Translations under genes and position numbers: made by a program
Notes under the pieces: generated by a model
Database searches by the model: none
Seen by the model: only the letters and a program-made list of their open reading frames with translations
What the model was told of the DNA's origin: nothing
NCBI GenBank assembly: GCA_019635875.1
Contig: JAHBYP010000009.1
Span: 124,001 to 188,000, forward strand
DNA length: 64,000 bases
Reading direction: 5' to 3'
Source of the DNA: Alphaproteobacteria bacterium
Lineage (GTDB): Bacteria; Pseudomonadota; Alphaproteobacteria; Reyranellales; Reyranellaceae
Part shown: positions 8,343 through 18,509 of the stretch, piece by piece
How the letters are laid out: every line of letters starts with the position of its first letter
Position numbering within the stretch: the stretch's first letter is position 1

Positions 8343-9425
8343 TCAGTCGAACGTCAGGTCGTTGGCGACCGGCTTGAAATGCGCCTCGACCATGTCGCGC
8401 GGGACTCCTTCGAGCGTCGCTGGGGTCCAGGTCGGCTTCTGGTCCTTGTCGATCAGCACCGCGCGCACGCCCTCGAAGAAGTCGTGGCCGGGCTTCATGC
8501 ATTCCTGCGACATGCGGTACTCGATGGTCATCACGTCCTCGAACGAGCGGTTGGCGCAGCGCGCCAGCTGCTCGAGCGTGATCTTCAGCGACAGCGGCGA
8601 CATCTTCTGCAGCACCGCGAGCTGCTTGCCGGCCCACTCGCCGCCGTGGGCTTTCAGCTTGGCGAAGATCTCCTCGACGCTGCCGGCCGAGAAGCAGCGG
8701 TCGATGTCCGCCATCATTGTCGGCAGAGTCGGTTGACCCGGATCCTCGGCGAAGGGCGCGACGATCGCGTCGATGCGCCGCGGCAGCGGCGTGCCTGACA
8801 GGTCGGCATTGGCCAACGCCTCGATCACCTGAGGCAGCCTGGCACTCGGCACATGGGCCTGCACGATGCCCGCCCAAAGCGCATCGGCGGCACGCAGGCG
8901 GTGACCGGTCAGTGCCAGGAACACGCCGAGAGCGCCCGGCAGGCGATTGAGGAAGTAGCCGCCGCCGACATCTGGGAACAGCGCGATCGCCGTCTCCGGC
9001 ATGGCGAACAGGAACTTCTCCGTGGCGATCGAGTAAGTGCCATGGACCGACAGGCCCACGCCGCCGCCCATGTCGATGCCATCGATCAAGGAGATCCACG
9101 GCTTGGCGAAGCGGTAGATGCGGCGATTGACGATGTACTCCTCGCGAAAGAAGTCGCGCCGGCCGGTGCCCGAGGGATTCTCCTTCGCCTCACGCGCGAG
9201 GAACGCCACGTCGCCACCGGCACAGAACGCCTTGTCGCCGGCACCGCGCACGATCACCGCCTTCACCTGGGGATCCTTCTCCCACTGCGGCAGCATGCGC
9301 TCCATCTCGCGGATCATGCCCACCGACAGTGCGTTGAGCGCCCGCGGCCGATTGAGCGTCATCAGGCCCAGGCCGTCCTTCACCTCGAACAGTATTTCAG
9401 CTTCCGACACGCTCGCACTCTCCAT
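8343..9425 (-). CDS. 3-hydroxyisobutyryl-CoA hydrolase
   Basis: The 360-residue crotonase-fold enzyme carries the oxyanion motifs FCAGGDV and DGIDMGGGVGLS, together with the hydrolase hallmark AMPETAIALFPDVGGGYFL and the extended C-terminal domain of HIBCH-type proteins. It releases 3-hydroxyisobutyrate from its CoA ester in valine catabolism. The start ATG overlaps the stop of the dehydrogenase gene by one base (TGATG), so the two are translated in series. A general enoyl-CoA hydratase is less likely given the length and the PETAIALFPDVGG block. Confidence 0.92.
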   Translation of the reverse strand: MESASVSEAEILFEVKDGLGLMTLNRPRALNALSVGMIREMERMLPQWEKDPQVKAVIVRGAGDKAFCAGGDVAFLAREAKENPSGTGRRDFFREEYIVNRRIYRFAKPWISLIDGIDMGGGVGLSVHGTYSIATEKFLFAMPETAIALFPDVGGGYFLNRLPGALGVFLALTGHRLRAADALWAGIVQAHVPSARLPQVIEALANADLSGTPLPRRIDAIVAPFAEDPGQPTLPTMMADIDRCFSAGSVEEIFAKLKAHGGEWAGKQLAVLQKMSPLSLKITLEQLARCANRSFEDVMTIEYRMSQECMKPGHDFFEGVRAVLIDKDQKPTWTPATLEGVPRDMVEAHFKPVANDLTFD

Positions 9426-10564
9426 CAACCCGTCATCAGCCGGCGCGCGATCACCACGCGCATGATCTCGTTGGTGCCCTCGAGGATCTGGTGCACCCGC
9501 AGGTCGCGCAGGTAGCGCTCCAGCGGGAAGTCCTTGAGGTAGCCGTAGCCGCCGTGCAATTGCAGCGCCTCGTTGACGATGCGAAAACCGGCATCGGTGG
9601 CGAAACGCTTGGCCATGGCGCTGGCCTGCGTCGCATCGGGCGACTTGGCGTCGAGCAGCGAAGCGGCCTTGTGGATCAACAGGCGCGCCGCTTCCAGCTC
9701 GGTCGCCATGTCGGCCAGCTTGAACTGTGTCGCCTGGAACTCGGCGATCGGCTTGCCGAACTGCTTGCGCTCGACGACATAGCGCGAGGCGGTCTCCAGG
9801 CAGGCGCGCGCGCCGCCCAGCGAGCAGGCGCCGATGTTGATGCGCCCGCCATCGAGACCGGCCATGGCGATGCGAAATCCGTGGCCCTCGGGCCCGATGC
9901 GGTTGGCTACCGGCACCCGGCAATTCTCGAAGATCACCGCCGCGGTAGGCTGGCTGTTCCAGCCCAGCTTCTCCTCCTGCTTGCCGAAGCTCAGGCCGGG
10001 CATGCCGTTCTCGACCACCAGGCACGACACGCCGCCGGCGCCCTCGCCGCCGGTGCGCACCATGGTGACGTAGATGTCGCTGCGGCCACCGCCGGAAATG
10101 AACGCCTTGGTGCCGTTGAGCACATAGTGGTCGCCGTCGAGCACCGCCTTGGTGCGCAGGCCCGCGGCATCCGAGCCGGCGCCGGGCTCGGTCAGGCAGT
10201 AGCTGGCGAAATGCTCCATCGAGCAGAGCCGGGGCAGGAAACGTTGGCGCTGCTCTTGATCGGCGAAGGCGTCGATCATCCACGCCGCCATGTTGTGGAT
10301 CGAGATGTACGCCGCGGTCGACGGGCAGGCGGCCGACAGCTCCTCCATGATCAGCGCGGCGTCGAAGCGCGACAGCGCGCTGCCGCCGACATCGTCGCGC
10401 ACATAGATGCCACCGAAGCCCAGGGCCGCCGCCTCGCGCAGCGTGTCGACTGGGAAGAACTTGTCGCGATCCCATTGGGCCGCGTGCGGCAGCATGCGAT
10501 CGCGGGCGAAGTTGCGCGCGAGCGTCTGGAAGGCGAGCTGGTCCTCGGAGAGGGCAAAATTCAT
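9425..10564 (-). CDS. Isobutyryl-CoA dehydrogenase-like acyl-CoA dehydrogenase
   Basis: The 379-residue flavoprotein starts [12 protein letters not shown] and contains [12 protein letters not shown], the substrate-loop [18 protein letters not shown] and the C-terminal [16 protein letters not shown], which are standard ACAD motifs. Its place directly before 3-hydroxyisobutyryl-CoA hydrolase and dehydrogenase genes points to isobutyryl-CoA as substrate (ACAD8 type). The ATG at 10564 is preceded by GGTGG. The 12 extra upstream codons in frame look unrelated. Electrons would pass to ETF, whose genes are not in the window. Confidence 0.88.
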   Translation of the reverse strand: MNFALSEDQLAFQTLARNFARDRMLPHAAQWDRDKFFPVDTLREAAALGFGGIYVRDDVGGSALSRFDAALIMEELSAACPSTAAYISIHNMAAWMIDAFADQEQRQRFLPRLCSMEHFASYCLTEPGAGSDAAGLRTKAVLDGDHYVLNGTKAFISGGGRSDIYVTMVRTGGEGAGGVSCLVVENGMPGLSFGKQEEKLGWNSQPTAAVIFENCRVPVANRIGPEGHGFRIAMAGLDGGRINIGACSLGGARACLETASRYVVERKQFGKPIAEFQATQFKLADMATELEAARLLIHKAASLLDAKSPDATQASAMAKRFATDAGFRIVNEALQLHGGYGYLKDFPLERYLRDLRVHQILEGTNEIMRVVIARRLMTG

Positions 10565-10649
10565 CGGCGGCCACCATAGCCAGCGACTCCGGCCTGTCAA
10601 CGAAACGCAACCGCGCTATTCTGCAGGTGATAATGAAAAGGGGAGCGCG

Positions 10650-11180
10650 ATGGCGTGGCGTGCAATGACGGCCGAGGAAACCGCCAGCCGACCCGAGGCG
10701 CACCTCGGAGGCTCTTTGCTGCTGGTGGTGGTCTGCGCCGCGGCGCTGGCTGTCACCTTCGTGATCACAATGCTGCTCGCGATACTGATGGTGGCTTCGG
10801 GGACGTTGGGCCTGTCGGTGGGCAACCTCTTCAGGTCGGGGATGGCAGGGTTAGGCGCACTCTACGCCGTCCCAATGCTTTTCTTGCTGCTCTGGGCGTT
10901 GGCATTCTCGCTCATGACGCTCGTGCGCTCGCCATTCACGCCGAGCTTTGCCGCGGGCGGGCTCATTGGCTGGGTCGGGGTGCGCCTGGTGATCGGCATC
11001 ATCGGCCAGTTCTGGATCGCGAGCCGCTACAGCGGCGACGGCGGCGGTCTCGTCTTGCAATCGGTGCTGCCGATGCTGCTGGCCTTTGTCGGCGAGATCA
11101 TGCTGGTCGCCGGCTTCTGGATCTACATGCGCGACGGAGATCGGCCCAACGGCTACTATCGGCGTCTCGTCCGGGCTTGA
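10650..11180 (+). CDS. Small four-span membrane protein of unknown function
   Basis: The protein has 176 residues with four predicted membrane segments, at about residues 24-50, 68-92, 98-120 and 133-160. The short cytoplasmic tail ends GYYRRLVRA. The ATG at 10650 has AAAGGGGAG a few bases upstream. No family motif is recognised. It runs tail to tail with an exported-protein gene and the two coding ends overlap by 25 bp. It may be co-regulated with the valine genes, but it reads in the opposite direction from a shared 85-bp spacer. Confidence 0.7.
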   Translation: MAWRAMTAEETASRPEAHLGGSLLLVVVCAAALAVTFVITMLLAILMVASGTLGLSVGNLFRSGMAGLGALYAVPMLFLLLWALAFSLMTLVRSPFTPSFAAGGLIGWVGVRLVIGIIGQFWIASRYSGDGGGLVLQSVLPMLLAFVGEIMLVAGFWIYMRDGDRPNGYYRRLVRA

Positions 11181-11647
11181 GTGGCGGGCAGGCCGACGGT
11201 GGGCAGTTCGAGAAAGCACTCCTTCGGCGCCGGCGGCGCTTCCTCGACGCGGCGCAGAATGAAGGTCGAGCAAGCCGGACCTTCGACGCGGCCGACGATG
11301 TGATGACGCCCGCCGGCGAAGCGGCCGCGGAAGTTCACCGTGACGTAGCCCGACGGCCGCAGGATCCAGTGGCTTTCGTCGCTTTCCAGATTGATCGTGC
11401 CGGAAGCCGTCTCGACATGGCCGAGCATGGTGTAGCAGCCGACCGGCACACTGGGGTTCTCGGCCACCGGGTAGAAGTGGAACAGCGCCTCGGCACGCTG
11501 GTCGTCGCCGCGGATGGTCAGTGTAACGCCCGTCAGGCCCTGAGCGCAGTAGTAGGTGCCCTGCCAACGCCCGGCCAGACGGTCCTGCGCCGGCGCCGAT
11601 GTCGAAACCAGCAGCAGGGCCAGCAACACCACGACCAGCCGGATCAT
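11156..11647 (-). CDS. Exported protein of unknown function
   Basis: The 163-residue protein starts with a clear signal peptide (MIRLVVVLLALLLVSTSAPAQ). The mature part begins DRLAGRWQGTYYC and is rich in beta strands, with Cys residues in GTYYC, VGCYT, PACST and KECFL that could form disulfides. LAGRWQGTYYCAQGLTGVTLTI looks like a small lipocalin- or avidin-like barrel opening strand (read as LAGRWQGTYYC then GVTLTI), but I do not assign a family. The ATG at 11647 was chosen for the signal peptide; longer readings are arginine-rich and overlap hemB. Confidence 0.75.
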   Translation of the reverse strand: MIRLVVVLLALLLVSTSAPAQDRLAGRWQGTYYCAQGLTGVTLTIRGDDQRAEALFHFYPVAENPSVPVGCYTMLGHVETASGTINLESDESHWILRPSGYVTVNFRGRFAGGRHHIVGRVEGPACSTFILRRVEEAPPAPKECFLELPTVGLPATQARTRRR

Positions 11648-11701
11648 TCCCGCCCTCTCCCTGCGGCACGGCGAGGGCTTACGGGGCGGCGTTCCCTGCC
11701 C

Positions 11702-11707
11702 TATAAG
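11702..11707 (+). promoter_or_regulatory. Candidate -10 element for hemB
   Basis: TATAAG lies 24 bases before the hemB start. The hexamer 17 bp upstream of it (TTACGG) is a poor -35. Transcription would begin near 11714. Confidence 0.3.
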
Positions 11708-11727
11708 CTCGGCCAAGGGAGAGATAG

Positions 11728-12741
<1,014 letters not shown>

Positions 12742-12757
12742 CCGGCCGGCGCCGGCC

Positions 12758-13249
12758 ATGCGCCTGATCCCGTCGGCCCGCGCCTTGCTGATCGATCCGC
12801 AGGATCGCGTGCTGATGATGAAGCTCGCCGGGCGGCGCATCGTCGATCCCGCCGCGCGGTTGCGGCCGACCTTCTGGGTTACGCCCGGCGGCTCGCTCGA
12901 GCCCGGCGAGTCGTTCGAGGACGGCCTGCGCCGCGAGCTGCGCGAGGAGACCGGCCTGGAGGTCGGCGATGTCGGCCGCCACGTCTGGATCAGCGACAAG
13001 GAACTCGACATCGCCGGCGAGCGCGTGCTGACGCGCGCCCACGTCTACGCGCTGCGCGTGCCGGCCTTCGAGCCCGTCGTGCGCACCATGACAGCGGACG
13101 AGGCCGACGCTTTTCGCGGCTTCCGCTGGTGGTCGATCGACGACATCGCCAGTTCGCGCGAAACCTTCATACCGCGCGACCTCGCCGGCCTGATGCGTCC
13201 CCTGCTCGCCGGTGACTGGCCAACGGCGGCGATCCGGATCGCGCCTTAG
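12758..13249 (+). CDS. NUDIX hydrolase
   Basis: The 163-residue protein carries a complete Nudix box, GGSLEPGESFEDGLRRELRE followed by ETGL, in which the glutamates bind the catalytic metal. The start at MRLIPSARALLIDP gives a normal Nudix length. It hydrolyses a nucleoside diphosphate linked to another group, but the substrate cannot be inferred. It follows hemB by 16 bp and is likely co-transcribed. Its stop overlaps the convergent lipoprotein gene by 4 bp. Confidence 0.9.
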   Translation: MRLIPSARALLIDPQDRVLMMKLAGRRIVDPAARLRPTFWVTPGGSLEPGESFEDGLRRELREETGLEVGDVGRHVWISDKELDIAGERVLTRAHVYALRVPAFEPVVRTMTADEADAFRGFRWWSIDDIASSRETFIPRDLAGLMRPLLAGDWPTAAIRIAP

Positions 13250-13761
13250 AGGTTGCTCAGCCGCGGCCGGATCGCGTGTGCCGGCCCGGGCCCGATGGGC
13301 TCGATCGCGTCTTTGCGCCTGCCATCCGCATTGACGTCGGGCATAGCCGATGTCGGCTGGCCCTCCTGTGGAGCCTCCAGGCCGTCTGGCGTGCCGCCGG
13401 CGTTGCGCTCGCCCCGGGCGTTGAGCGCGGGCTGTGGCTTGGTGAAACCGGCGTCCCTCATGCACGAGTCGATGGCGGCATTGGCGGCGACCCCCTGCGC
13501 CGCGCCGTGCACCATCCCCACCACCAGCGCTCCTACGAGAATGCCGATCACGCCCCCGGACGAGGTCGCTTGCTGGTAGGCATGCGATGGTACTGGCCCC
13601 GACGTACGGGCGTTCGCCTCGGCCCTGCACTTGGCAAAGGTGGCGTCACGGTGCTCGACGCTGGCTTCCTCCTTGTTCCAGCTATCCGCCGTCGGCGCAC
13701 AGGCCGGCAGCATCGCGACAAGCGACATGGATACCGCGCAAACACGGATGGCGCGACGCAT
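13246..13761 (-). CDS. Putative lipoprotein with glycine-zipper segment
   Basis: The 171-residue protein has a lipoprotein signal ending MLPAC, with the lipidated Cys at residue 21. A hydrophobic glycine-rich stretch follows at about residues 68-95 (GGVIGILVGALVVGMVHG), resembling glycine-zipper outer-membrane lipoproteins. The C-terminal third is polar and proline-rich. The ATG at 13761 is preceded by GGGAGAGG. It is downstream of the repeat-protein gene on the same strand, about 70 bp away. The function is unknown; an envelope location is likely. Confidence 0.75.
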   Translation of the reverse strand: MRRAIRVCAVSMSLVAMLPACAPTADSWNKEEASVEHRDATFAKCRAEANARTSGPVPSHAYQQATSSGGVIGILVGALVVGMVHGAAQGVAANAAIDSCMRDAGFTKPQPALNARGERNAGGTPDGLEAPQEGQPTSAMPDVNADGRRKDAIEPIGPGPAHAIRPRLSNL

Positions 13762-13834
13762 ACCTCTCCCCCAATCAGTCTGCAGCGCAGCCAACAATTT
13801 AGGGCAGTATCGCGCGCGCGGCAATCAACCGATG

Positions 13835-14161
13835 CTACGGCACGCCAGGAAAGCTGTTGACGTACATGATCTTGACGTCGGGAAAGGACGTCACGAACTG
13901 GACCTTCAGGTCCGGCCAGGACGTGACCACCTGCCACTTGCCACAGGAATCGGGAAACGAGCCGACGTTCATGACCTTGAGGTCGGGAAACGAGTTGACG
14001 ATCTGCACCTTGATGTCGGGCGAGGAGGTCACGACCTGGACCTTGCCCCACAGCTTGCGGCCCTTGAAGGTGCAGTCCTTGCCCACCGCCTGCGCGCTCG
14101 CTTCGCCCGCGACGGCGGCCAGCGCCAGCATCGCTGCCACCGCGCATGTCACGCTTCTCAT
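13835..14161 (-). CDS. Small exported protein made of six 11-residue repeats
   Basis: The 108-residue protein has a signal peptide (cleavage probably after AGEASA, residue 23) and a short CTFKGRKLWG lead. Six near-identical units then run from residue 40 to the end: KVQVVTSSPDI, KVQIVNSFPDL, KVMNVGSFPDS (plus CG), KWQVVTSWPDL, KVQFVTSFPDV and KIMYVNSFPGV. The consensus is K-V-Q-x-V-x-S-x-P-D-x. Alternating hydrophobic residues and an SxPD turn suggest a small repetitive beta structure. Cys30 and Cys73 could pair. The start overlaps the stop of the upstream hydrolase by 4 bp (ATGA). I do not recognise the family. Confidence 0.85.
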   Translation of the reverse strand: MRSVTCAVAAMLALAAVAGEASAQAVGKDCTFKGRKLWGKVQVVTSSPDIKVQIVNSFPDLKVMNVGSFPDSCGKWQVVTSWPDLKVQFVTSFPDVKIMYVNSFPGVP

Positions 14162-15162
14162 TTCGTGATCTCCCCGATGAAGCGCTCAATCGCGCGATCA
14201 TGCCACGGCAGCGCGTGACCCGCGGCATGGAATCCGACATGGCCGCCGCCTTCGGCAAGCAGCGGCGTCAGATCGGGATGCGCCCTCCAGTCGAAGCCGC
14301 GATAGATCGCGATCGGTATCCACGGGTCGTCGCTCGCGGCGATCGCCAGCGTAGGCTTGCGGATGGCGGGCATGAATCTCAGGGCCTTGTTCTTCTCGTA
14401 GTAGTCCTCGGCGCCGGCGAAGCCGTGGCGTGGCGCGATGAAGACGTCGTCGTACTCCCATACCGAGCGGCAGCCGAGGATCGCGTCGCGCTCCGTCGCC
14501 GTCAGCCGCGCGCCCGCGGCCGTCGCCTCCGCTTTCATCTGCCCAAGGATGTAACGATGATAGAAGCGATTGCGTGGCCGCAGCATATGCTGGCAGGTCA
14601 CCGACAGATCCACCGGCGTGCACACGGTGGCCGCACCGATCAACGGCGCCGAAGCTCCCTCCTCGCCGAGGAACTTGAGCAGCATGTTGCCGCCCAGCGA
14701 GTAGCCGACGGCGAAGATCCCGTCCTTCGTCAGGCGGGGATCGAGCAGGCCGAGGACGGCGCGGAAGTCCTGGGTGCGGCCGGCGTAGTAGATGTCGCCG
14801 CAGGTCGTGCGCGACTCGCCGGCGGCGCGGAGGTTCAGCCGCAGCACCCGTCGGCCCTGCGACAGCATGTGACGTGCGGTGGTGCGCACGTAGGCGCTGT
14901 CCTCGCTGCCGGTCAGCCCGTGGATCAGGATCACCAGCGGGCCACCGCGATCGACCGCCGGCCGGTCGAGCCTGGCAAGCAGCGTGTCGCCACTGCCGTC
15001 GGCCATCGGCAGTCGGATGCGCTCGCTCGCCCCGGCGCCCAGGTGCGTCGTGGGCGGCAGGATGCGGTTGGCGATGGTCTGTAGATCGGCGGTCAGCCAG
15101 GGGAATCGCGGGCGAAACGGCTCGATGTCGAGAGCGACGGACATTGCGTCGAACAATACCAT
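14158..15162 (-). CDS. YheT-like alpha/beta hydrolase
   Basis: The 334-residue protein has the nucleophile elbow GYSLGGNM (Ser155), the oxyanion strand LVILIHGLTGSEDS and a late ASDDPWIP acid and GGGHVGF histidine, which complete a catalytic triad. The order and HGLTGSEDSAYVR block match the YheT/ABHD hydrolase group, which act as esterases of unclear physiological substrate. The ATG at 15162 has GGAGG five bases upstream. MSVALDIE at 15144 is a weaker alternative. It is translationally coupled to the exported repeat-protein gene downstream and divergent from a DMT transporter gene. Confidence 0.88.
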   Translation of the reverse strand: MVLFDAMSVALDIEPFRPRFPWLTADLQTIANRILPPTTHLGAGASERIRLPMADGSGDTLLARLDRPAVDRGGPLVILIHGLTGSEDSAYVRTTARHMLSQGRRVLRLNLRAAGESRTTCGDIYYAGRTQDFRAVLGLLDPRLTKDGIFAVGYSLGGNMLLKFLGEEGASAPLIGAATVCTPVDLSVTCQHMLRPRNRFYHRYILGQMKAEATAAGARLTATERDAILGCRSVWEYDDVFIAPRHGFAGAEDYYEKNKALRFMPAIRKPTLAIAASDDPWIPIAIYRGFDWRAHPDLTPLLAEGGGHVGFHAAGHALPWHDRAIERFIGEITK

Positions 15163-15201
15163 TGTTGCCTCCGTCGCAGGCGCCGGACATAACCTGCCAC
15201 C

Positions 15202-16080
15202 ATGGTCCGTCCATCCTTCGCCCTGGGCGTCGCCCTGGTCGCCGGCGCCGCTCTGTGCTGGAGCGTCGCCGGCGTCGTCACGCGCTCGCTGCAGGCCAAT
15301 CCGTGGGAGATCGTGTTCTGGCGCTCGGTGGTGATGGCCCTGACCATCGGCGGCTATCTCATGGTCTTCGATCGTGTCGCGACGCTCGACGCGCTGCGTC
15401 GCGCCTGGCGGGCGATGCTGCTGAGCGCCTTTTGCCTGTCGGGCGCCTTTGTTGGTTTCTTCGTTGCATTGCAGCACACCACCGTGGCCAACACGCTGGT
15501 GGTCACCGCCTCCGCGCCGCTGATCGCCGCCCTGCTGGCGCGCGTGTTTCTTGGCGAGGCGGTACGGCCGGCGACCTGGATCGCGATGCTCGCCGCGATC
15601 GGCGGCGTGGCGCTGACGGTCGTCGATTCGCTCGCGGGCACGGGCATCGTCGGCCCGCTCCTGGCGCTCCTTTGCGCCATCTGCTTCGCCGCCAACATGG
15701 TGGTGCTCCGGGCCCGGCCCGACGTGAGCATGATGTTCGCCGTAGTGCTGGGTGGCATCGTCTCGGCGCTGATCACCCTGCCCCTGGCCTGGCCCTTTCC
15801 GGCGCCGACCAACGAGATTCCTTGGCTTGCCTTCCTCGGCGTCGTGCAGCTCGGACTCGGTCTGGTGCTGTTCACCCTGGGCCTGCGCCACCTGCCGGCG
15901 GCAACCGCAAGTCTCGTCGGCCTGCTTGAGACCGTGCTCGGCCCGCTCTGGGTCTGGCTGGCCTTCAGCGAATCGCCTGGCCTCTACGGCTTCATCGGCG
16001 GCGGCGTGATCGTGGGAGCGCTGGCGCTCAACACCCTGTGGGAAATGCGCGCCGCCAGGCCACGGCTGGCGCCGGCCTAG
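15202..16080 (+). CDS. DMT superfamily (EamA) transporter
   Basis: The 292-residue inner-membrane protein has about ten membrane segments in two repeated EamA halves. Motifs include WSVAGVVTRSL, FWRSVVMAL, ANTLVVTASAPLIAALLARVF (read as NTLVVTASAPLIAALLA) and, in the second half, LPAATASLVGLLETVLGPLW. Such proteins export or import small metabolites, and the substrate is not predictable. It starts 39 bp from the divergent hydrolase gene. Confidence 0.88.
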   Translation: MVRPSFALGVALVAGAALCWSVAGVVTRSLQANPWEIVFWRSVVMALTIGGYLMVFDRVATLDALRRAWRAMLLSAFCLSGAFVGFFVALQHTTVANTLVVTASAPLIAALLARVFLGEAVRPATWIAMLAAIGGVALTVVDSLAGTGIVGPLLALLCAICFAANMVVLRARPDVSMMFAVVLGGIVSALITLPLAWPFPAPTNEIPWLAFLGVVQLGLGLVLFTLGLRHLPAATASLVGLLETVLGPLWVWLAFSESPGLYGFIGGGVIVGALALNTLWEMRAARPRLAPA

Positions 16081-16123
16081 CGGGCCACCCTTTCGCCATG
16101 CTCTCGCCGCAGGCTGGTGGCGC

Positions 16124-17224
16124 ATGAGGCGCGTCGTCATCGTTCTCAGCCTCGCCATCGCCGCACTGTTCGCGTTCGGCCACCCGCTGCGCTGGACGAC
16201 GGCGGCGTTGCTCATGTCCGACATCGCCGCCTCCGGCGAGCGATCGCTCTTCAAGCGCCTCACCGGAACGCCGCGCGAAGCCACCAGCACGCTGCGCAAC
16301 GTCGAGGTCGATCTCTACACGCCGGCCAGCGGCGCCCGGGCGAGTCTGGTGCTGGTCCCCGGCGCCGCGGTGCTCGGTCGCGACGAGCCACGCCTGCAGA
16401 ACCTGGCGCGCTCGCTGGCGCGCGTCGGCTTCCTGGTGATCGTTCCGGAATTGCCGGGCCCGCGCCGGTTGTCGCTGTCGCGCGCCGATGCCGATACCCT
16501 GGCGGAGGTGCTGCGCGGCGCCAACGCCAATCGCCCCTGGCTGCCTTCCGGCATCGCCGCGATATCCTACGGCGTCGGGCCGGCGATCATCGCCGCGCTC
16601 GAACCCGACCTCGTGTCCAAGGTCGACTTCATCATCGGCATCGGCGGCTACCACAGCACCGACAGCGTCATCCGGTTCCTGGTCACCGGCACCTTCCGCC
16701 GCGCGAACGATCCGCTGCTGCATCGCATGGGGCCGAACACCTACAGCCGCTGGGTGTTCTTGCAGGCCAATGCCGGCCGCCTCGAGGACGAGCGCGACCG
16801 CGACCTGCTGCGCTCGCTGGCCGATCGCCGGCTCGAGGACAGCACCGCCTCCTCTGCCGACGTTCGGGCGATGCTCTCGCCGCAGGGCCTGGCAGTGCTC
16901 GACCTGCTCGAGGAAACCGACCCGGCGAAACTGCCCGCCCTGATCGCGGCGCTGCCAGAGGCGGTGCGGCGCGACATCGATGCCTTGAACCTCGCGCTGC
17001 ACGACCTGAAGCCGCTGAAGGCGCGCCTGATCCTCGTGCATGGCCGCAACGATTCGATCATCCCCTACAGCGAGAGCGAGGCGCTGGCTGCCGCCGCGCG
17101 ACCCGGCGCGGCGAGGCTCTTCCTCGTCGATCGGATCGGTCATGTCGGCTTTTCCGCCGTCACCCTGGACAATGCCTGGGGTGTCTGGCGCGCCGTCGAC
17201 GCGGTGCTGGCCGAACGGAGATGA
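16124..17224 (+). CDS. Membrane-anchored alpha/beta hydrolase
   Basis: The 366-residue protein has an uncleaved-looking N-terminal hydrophobic segment (VVIVLSLAIAALFAFG) and an alpha/beta hydrolase core. Probable catalytic residues are Ser148 in AAISYGVG, an Asp in HGRNDSIIPY and a His in DRIGHVGF. The elbow AISYG departs from the GxSxG consensus at the first glycine. It follows the DMT gene by 43 bp on the same strand. A hydrolase acting near the membrane is likely; the substrate is unknown. Confidence 0.75.
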   Translation: MRRVVIVLSLAIAALFAFGHPLRWTTAALLMSDIAASGERSLFKRLTGTPREATSTLRNVEVDLYTPASGARASLVLVPGAAVLGRDEPRLQNLARSLARVGFLVIVPELPGPRRLSLSRADADTLAEVLRGANANRPWLPSGIAAISYGVGPAIIAALEPDLVSKVDFIIGIGGYHSTDSVIRFLVTGTFRRANDPLLHRMGPNTYSRWVFLQANAGRLEDERDRDLLRSLADRRLEDSTASSADVRAMLSPQGLAVLDLLEETDPAKLPALIAALPEAVRRDIDALNLALHDLKPLKARLILVHGRNDSIIPYSESEALAAAARPGAARLFLVDRIGHVGFSAVTLDNAWGVWRAVDAVLAERR

Positions 17225-17329
17225 TCGGGGCGCGCCCGCGACCAGGCAATTGCTGGCCGTAGCCCGGCGCACTATGTCTGGAAGGTCCATCTCGTCTGAG
17301 CTATGACACTCCCGATTCGAGGGAGTCGC

Positions 17330-18493
17330 ATGAGCGTTTCTGCCACCAAGGGCCCGCTGTCGGGCGTCACTGTAATCGACCTGTCGCGTATCCTCGCCGG
17401 TCCCTACTGCACCATGATGATGGCCGAGCTCGGCGCGCGGGTGATCAAGGTCGAGCCGCCCAAGGGCGGCGACGACGCGCGCGCCTATGGGCCGTTCATC
17501 GAGGGCCGCTCGATGTATTTCGCCTCGGTCAATCGCGGCAAAGAATCGATCGCGCTCGACCTGAAGCTGGATGCCGACCGCGCGATCTTCGAAAAGCTGC
17601 TGGCCAAGGCCGACGTCCTGGTCGAGAACTTCCGCCCCGGCACCATGGAGAAGCTGGGCTACGGCTGGGAACAGCTGCATCCAAGGTACCCGCAGCTGAT
17701 CTATGCCTCGGCCTCGGGCTTCGGCCACACCGGTCCGAACTCCAGGGACCCGGCCTACGACATGGTCGTCCAGGGCATGGGCGGCATCATGAGCGTCACC
17801 GGCTATCCCGAGGTACCGCCGGCGCGTGTCGGCATGTCGATCGGCGATATCGGCGCCGGCCTCTACACCGCCATCGCCGTCAACGCCGCGCTGCTGCACC
17901 GTTTCCGTACGGGCGAATCGACAAAGGTCGACATCGCGATGTTCGACTGCCAGATCGCGCTGCTGGAGAACGCGGTGATGCGCTACCAGGTCGAGCGCGA
18001 GATTCCCGGCCCGCTCGGTGCACGCCATCCCACGATCACGCCGTTCCAGGCCTTTCGCACCGCCGACGGCTTCCTGATCATTGCCGCCGGCAATGACGGG
18101 CTGTGGCTCAAGACCTGCGAGGCGCTGGGCCGGGCCGACATGGCGGCCGACCCCGCCTACAAGACCAATGCCCTGCGCCTGAAGAGCTTCGAGAAGATCC
18201 AGGGCGAGATCGAATCGGTGCTCAAGACCAACACCACCGAGCACTGGATCGCGGTCATCGGCAAGGCCGGCGTGCCGTGCGGGCCGATCAACAACATCGA
18301 GCAGGCGCTGGCTCACCCGCAGGTCGCGGCGCGCAACATGCTGGTAACGGTGCCCGACGGCAACGGCGGCGTGCTCAAGCTGGCCGGCAATCCGCTGAAG
18401 ATGTCGGCCTTCGCCGACGACACGACGCGCCCGCCCGCGCCCGACCTCGACAGCGACCGCGTGCGCATCGTGAAGTGGCTGGACGGGGCGTGA
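17330..18493 (+). CDS. CaiB/BaiF-type (class III) CoA-transferase
   Basis: The 387-residue protein begins GPLSGVTVIDLSRILAGPY, the usual opening of family III CoA-transferases. It contains KVEPPKGGDDAR, VENFRPGTMEKLG and SGFGHTGPNSRDPAYDMVVQ, with the catalytic aspartate in PAYD. These enzymes move CoA between carboxylic acids through an aspartyl-CoA intermediate. The ATG at 17330 has GGGAG four bases upstream and was preferred over 17303. The acid substrate is not evident from the neighbours. Confidence 0.92.
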   Translation: MSVSATKGPLSGVTVIDLSRILAGPYCTMMMAELGARVIKVEPPKGGDDARAYGPFIEGRSMYFASVNRGKESIALDLKLDADRAIFEKLLAKADVLVENFRPGTMEKLGYGWEQLHPRYPQLIYASASGFGHTGPNSRDPAYDMVVQGMGGIMSVTGYPEVPPARVGMSIGDIGAGLYTAIAVNAALLHRFRTGESTKVDIAMFDCQIALLENAVMRYQVEREIPGPLGARHPTITPFQAFRTADGFLIIAAGNDGLWLKTCEALGRADMAADPAYKTNALRLKSFEKIQGEIESVLKTNTTEHWIAVIGKAGVPCGPINNIEQALAHPQVAARNMLVTVPDGNGGVLKLAGNPLKMSAFADDTTRPPAPDLDSDRVRIVKWLDGA

Positions 18494-18509
18494 TCGCTCC
18501 CGTCGCAGC

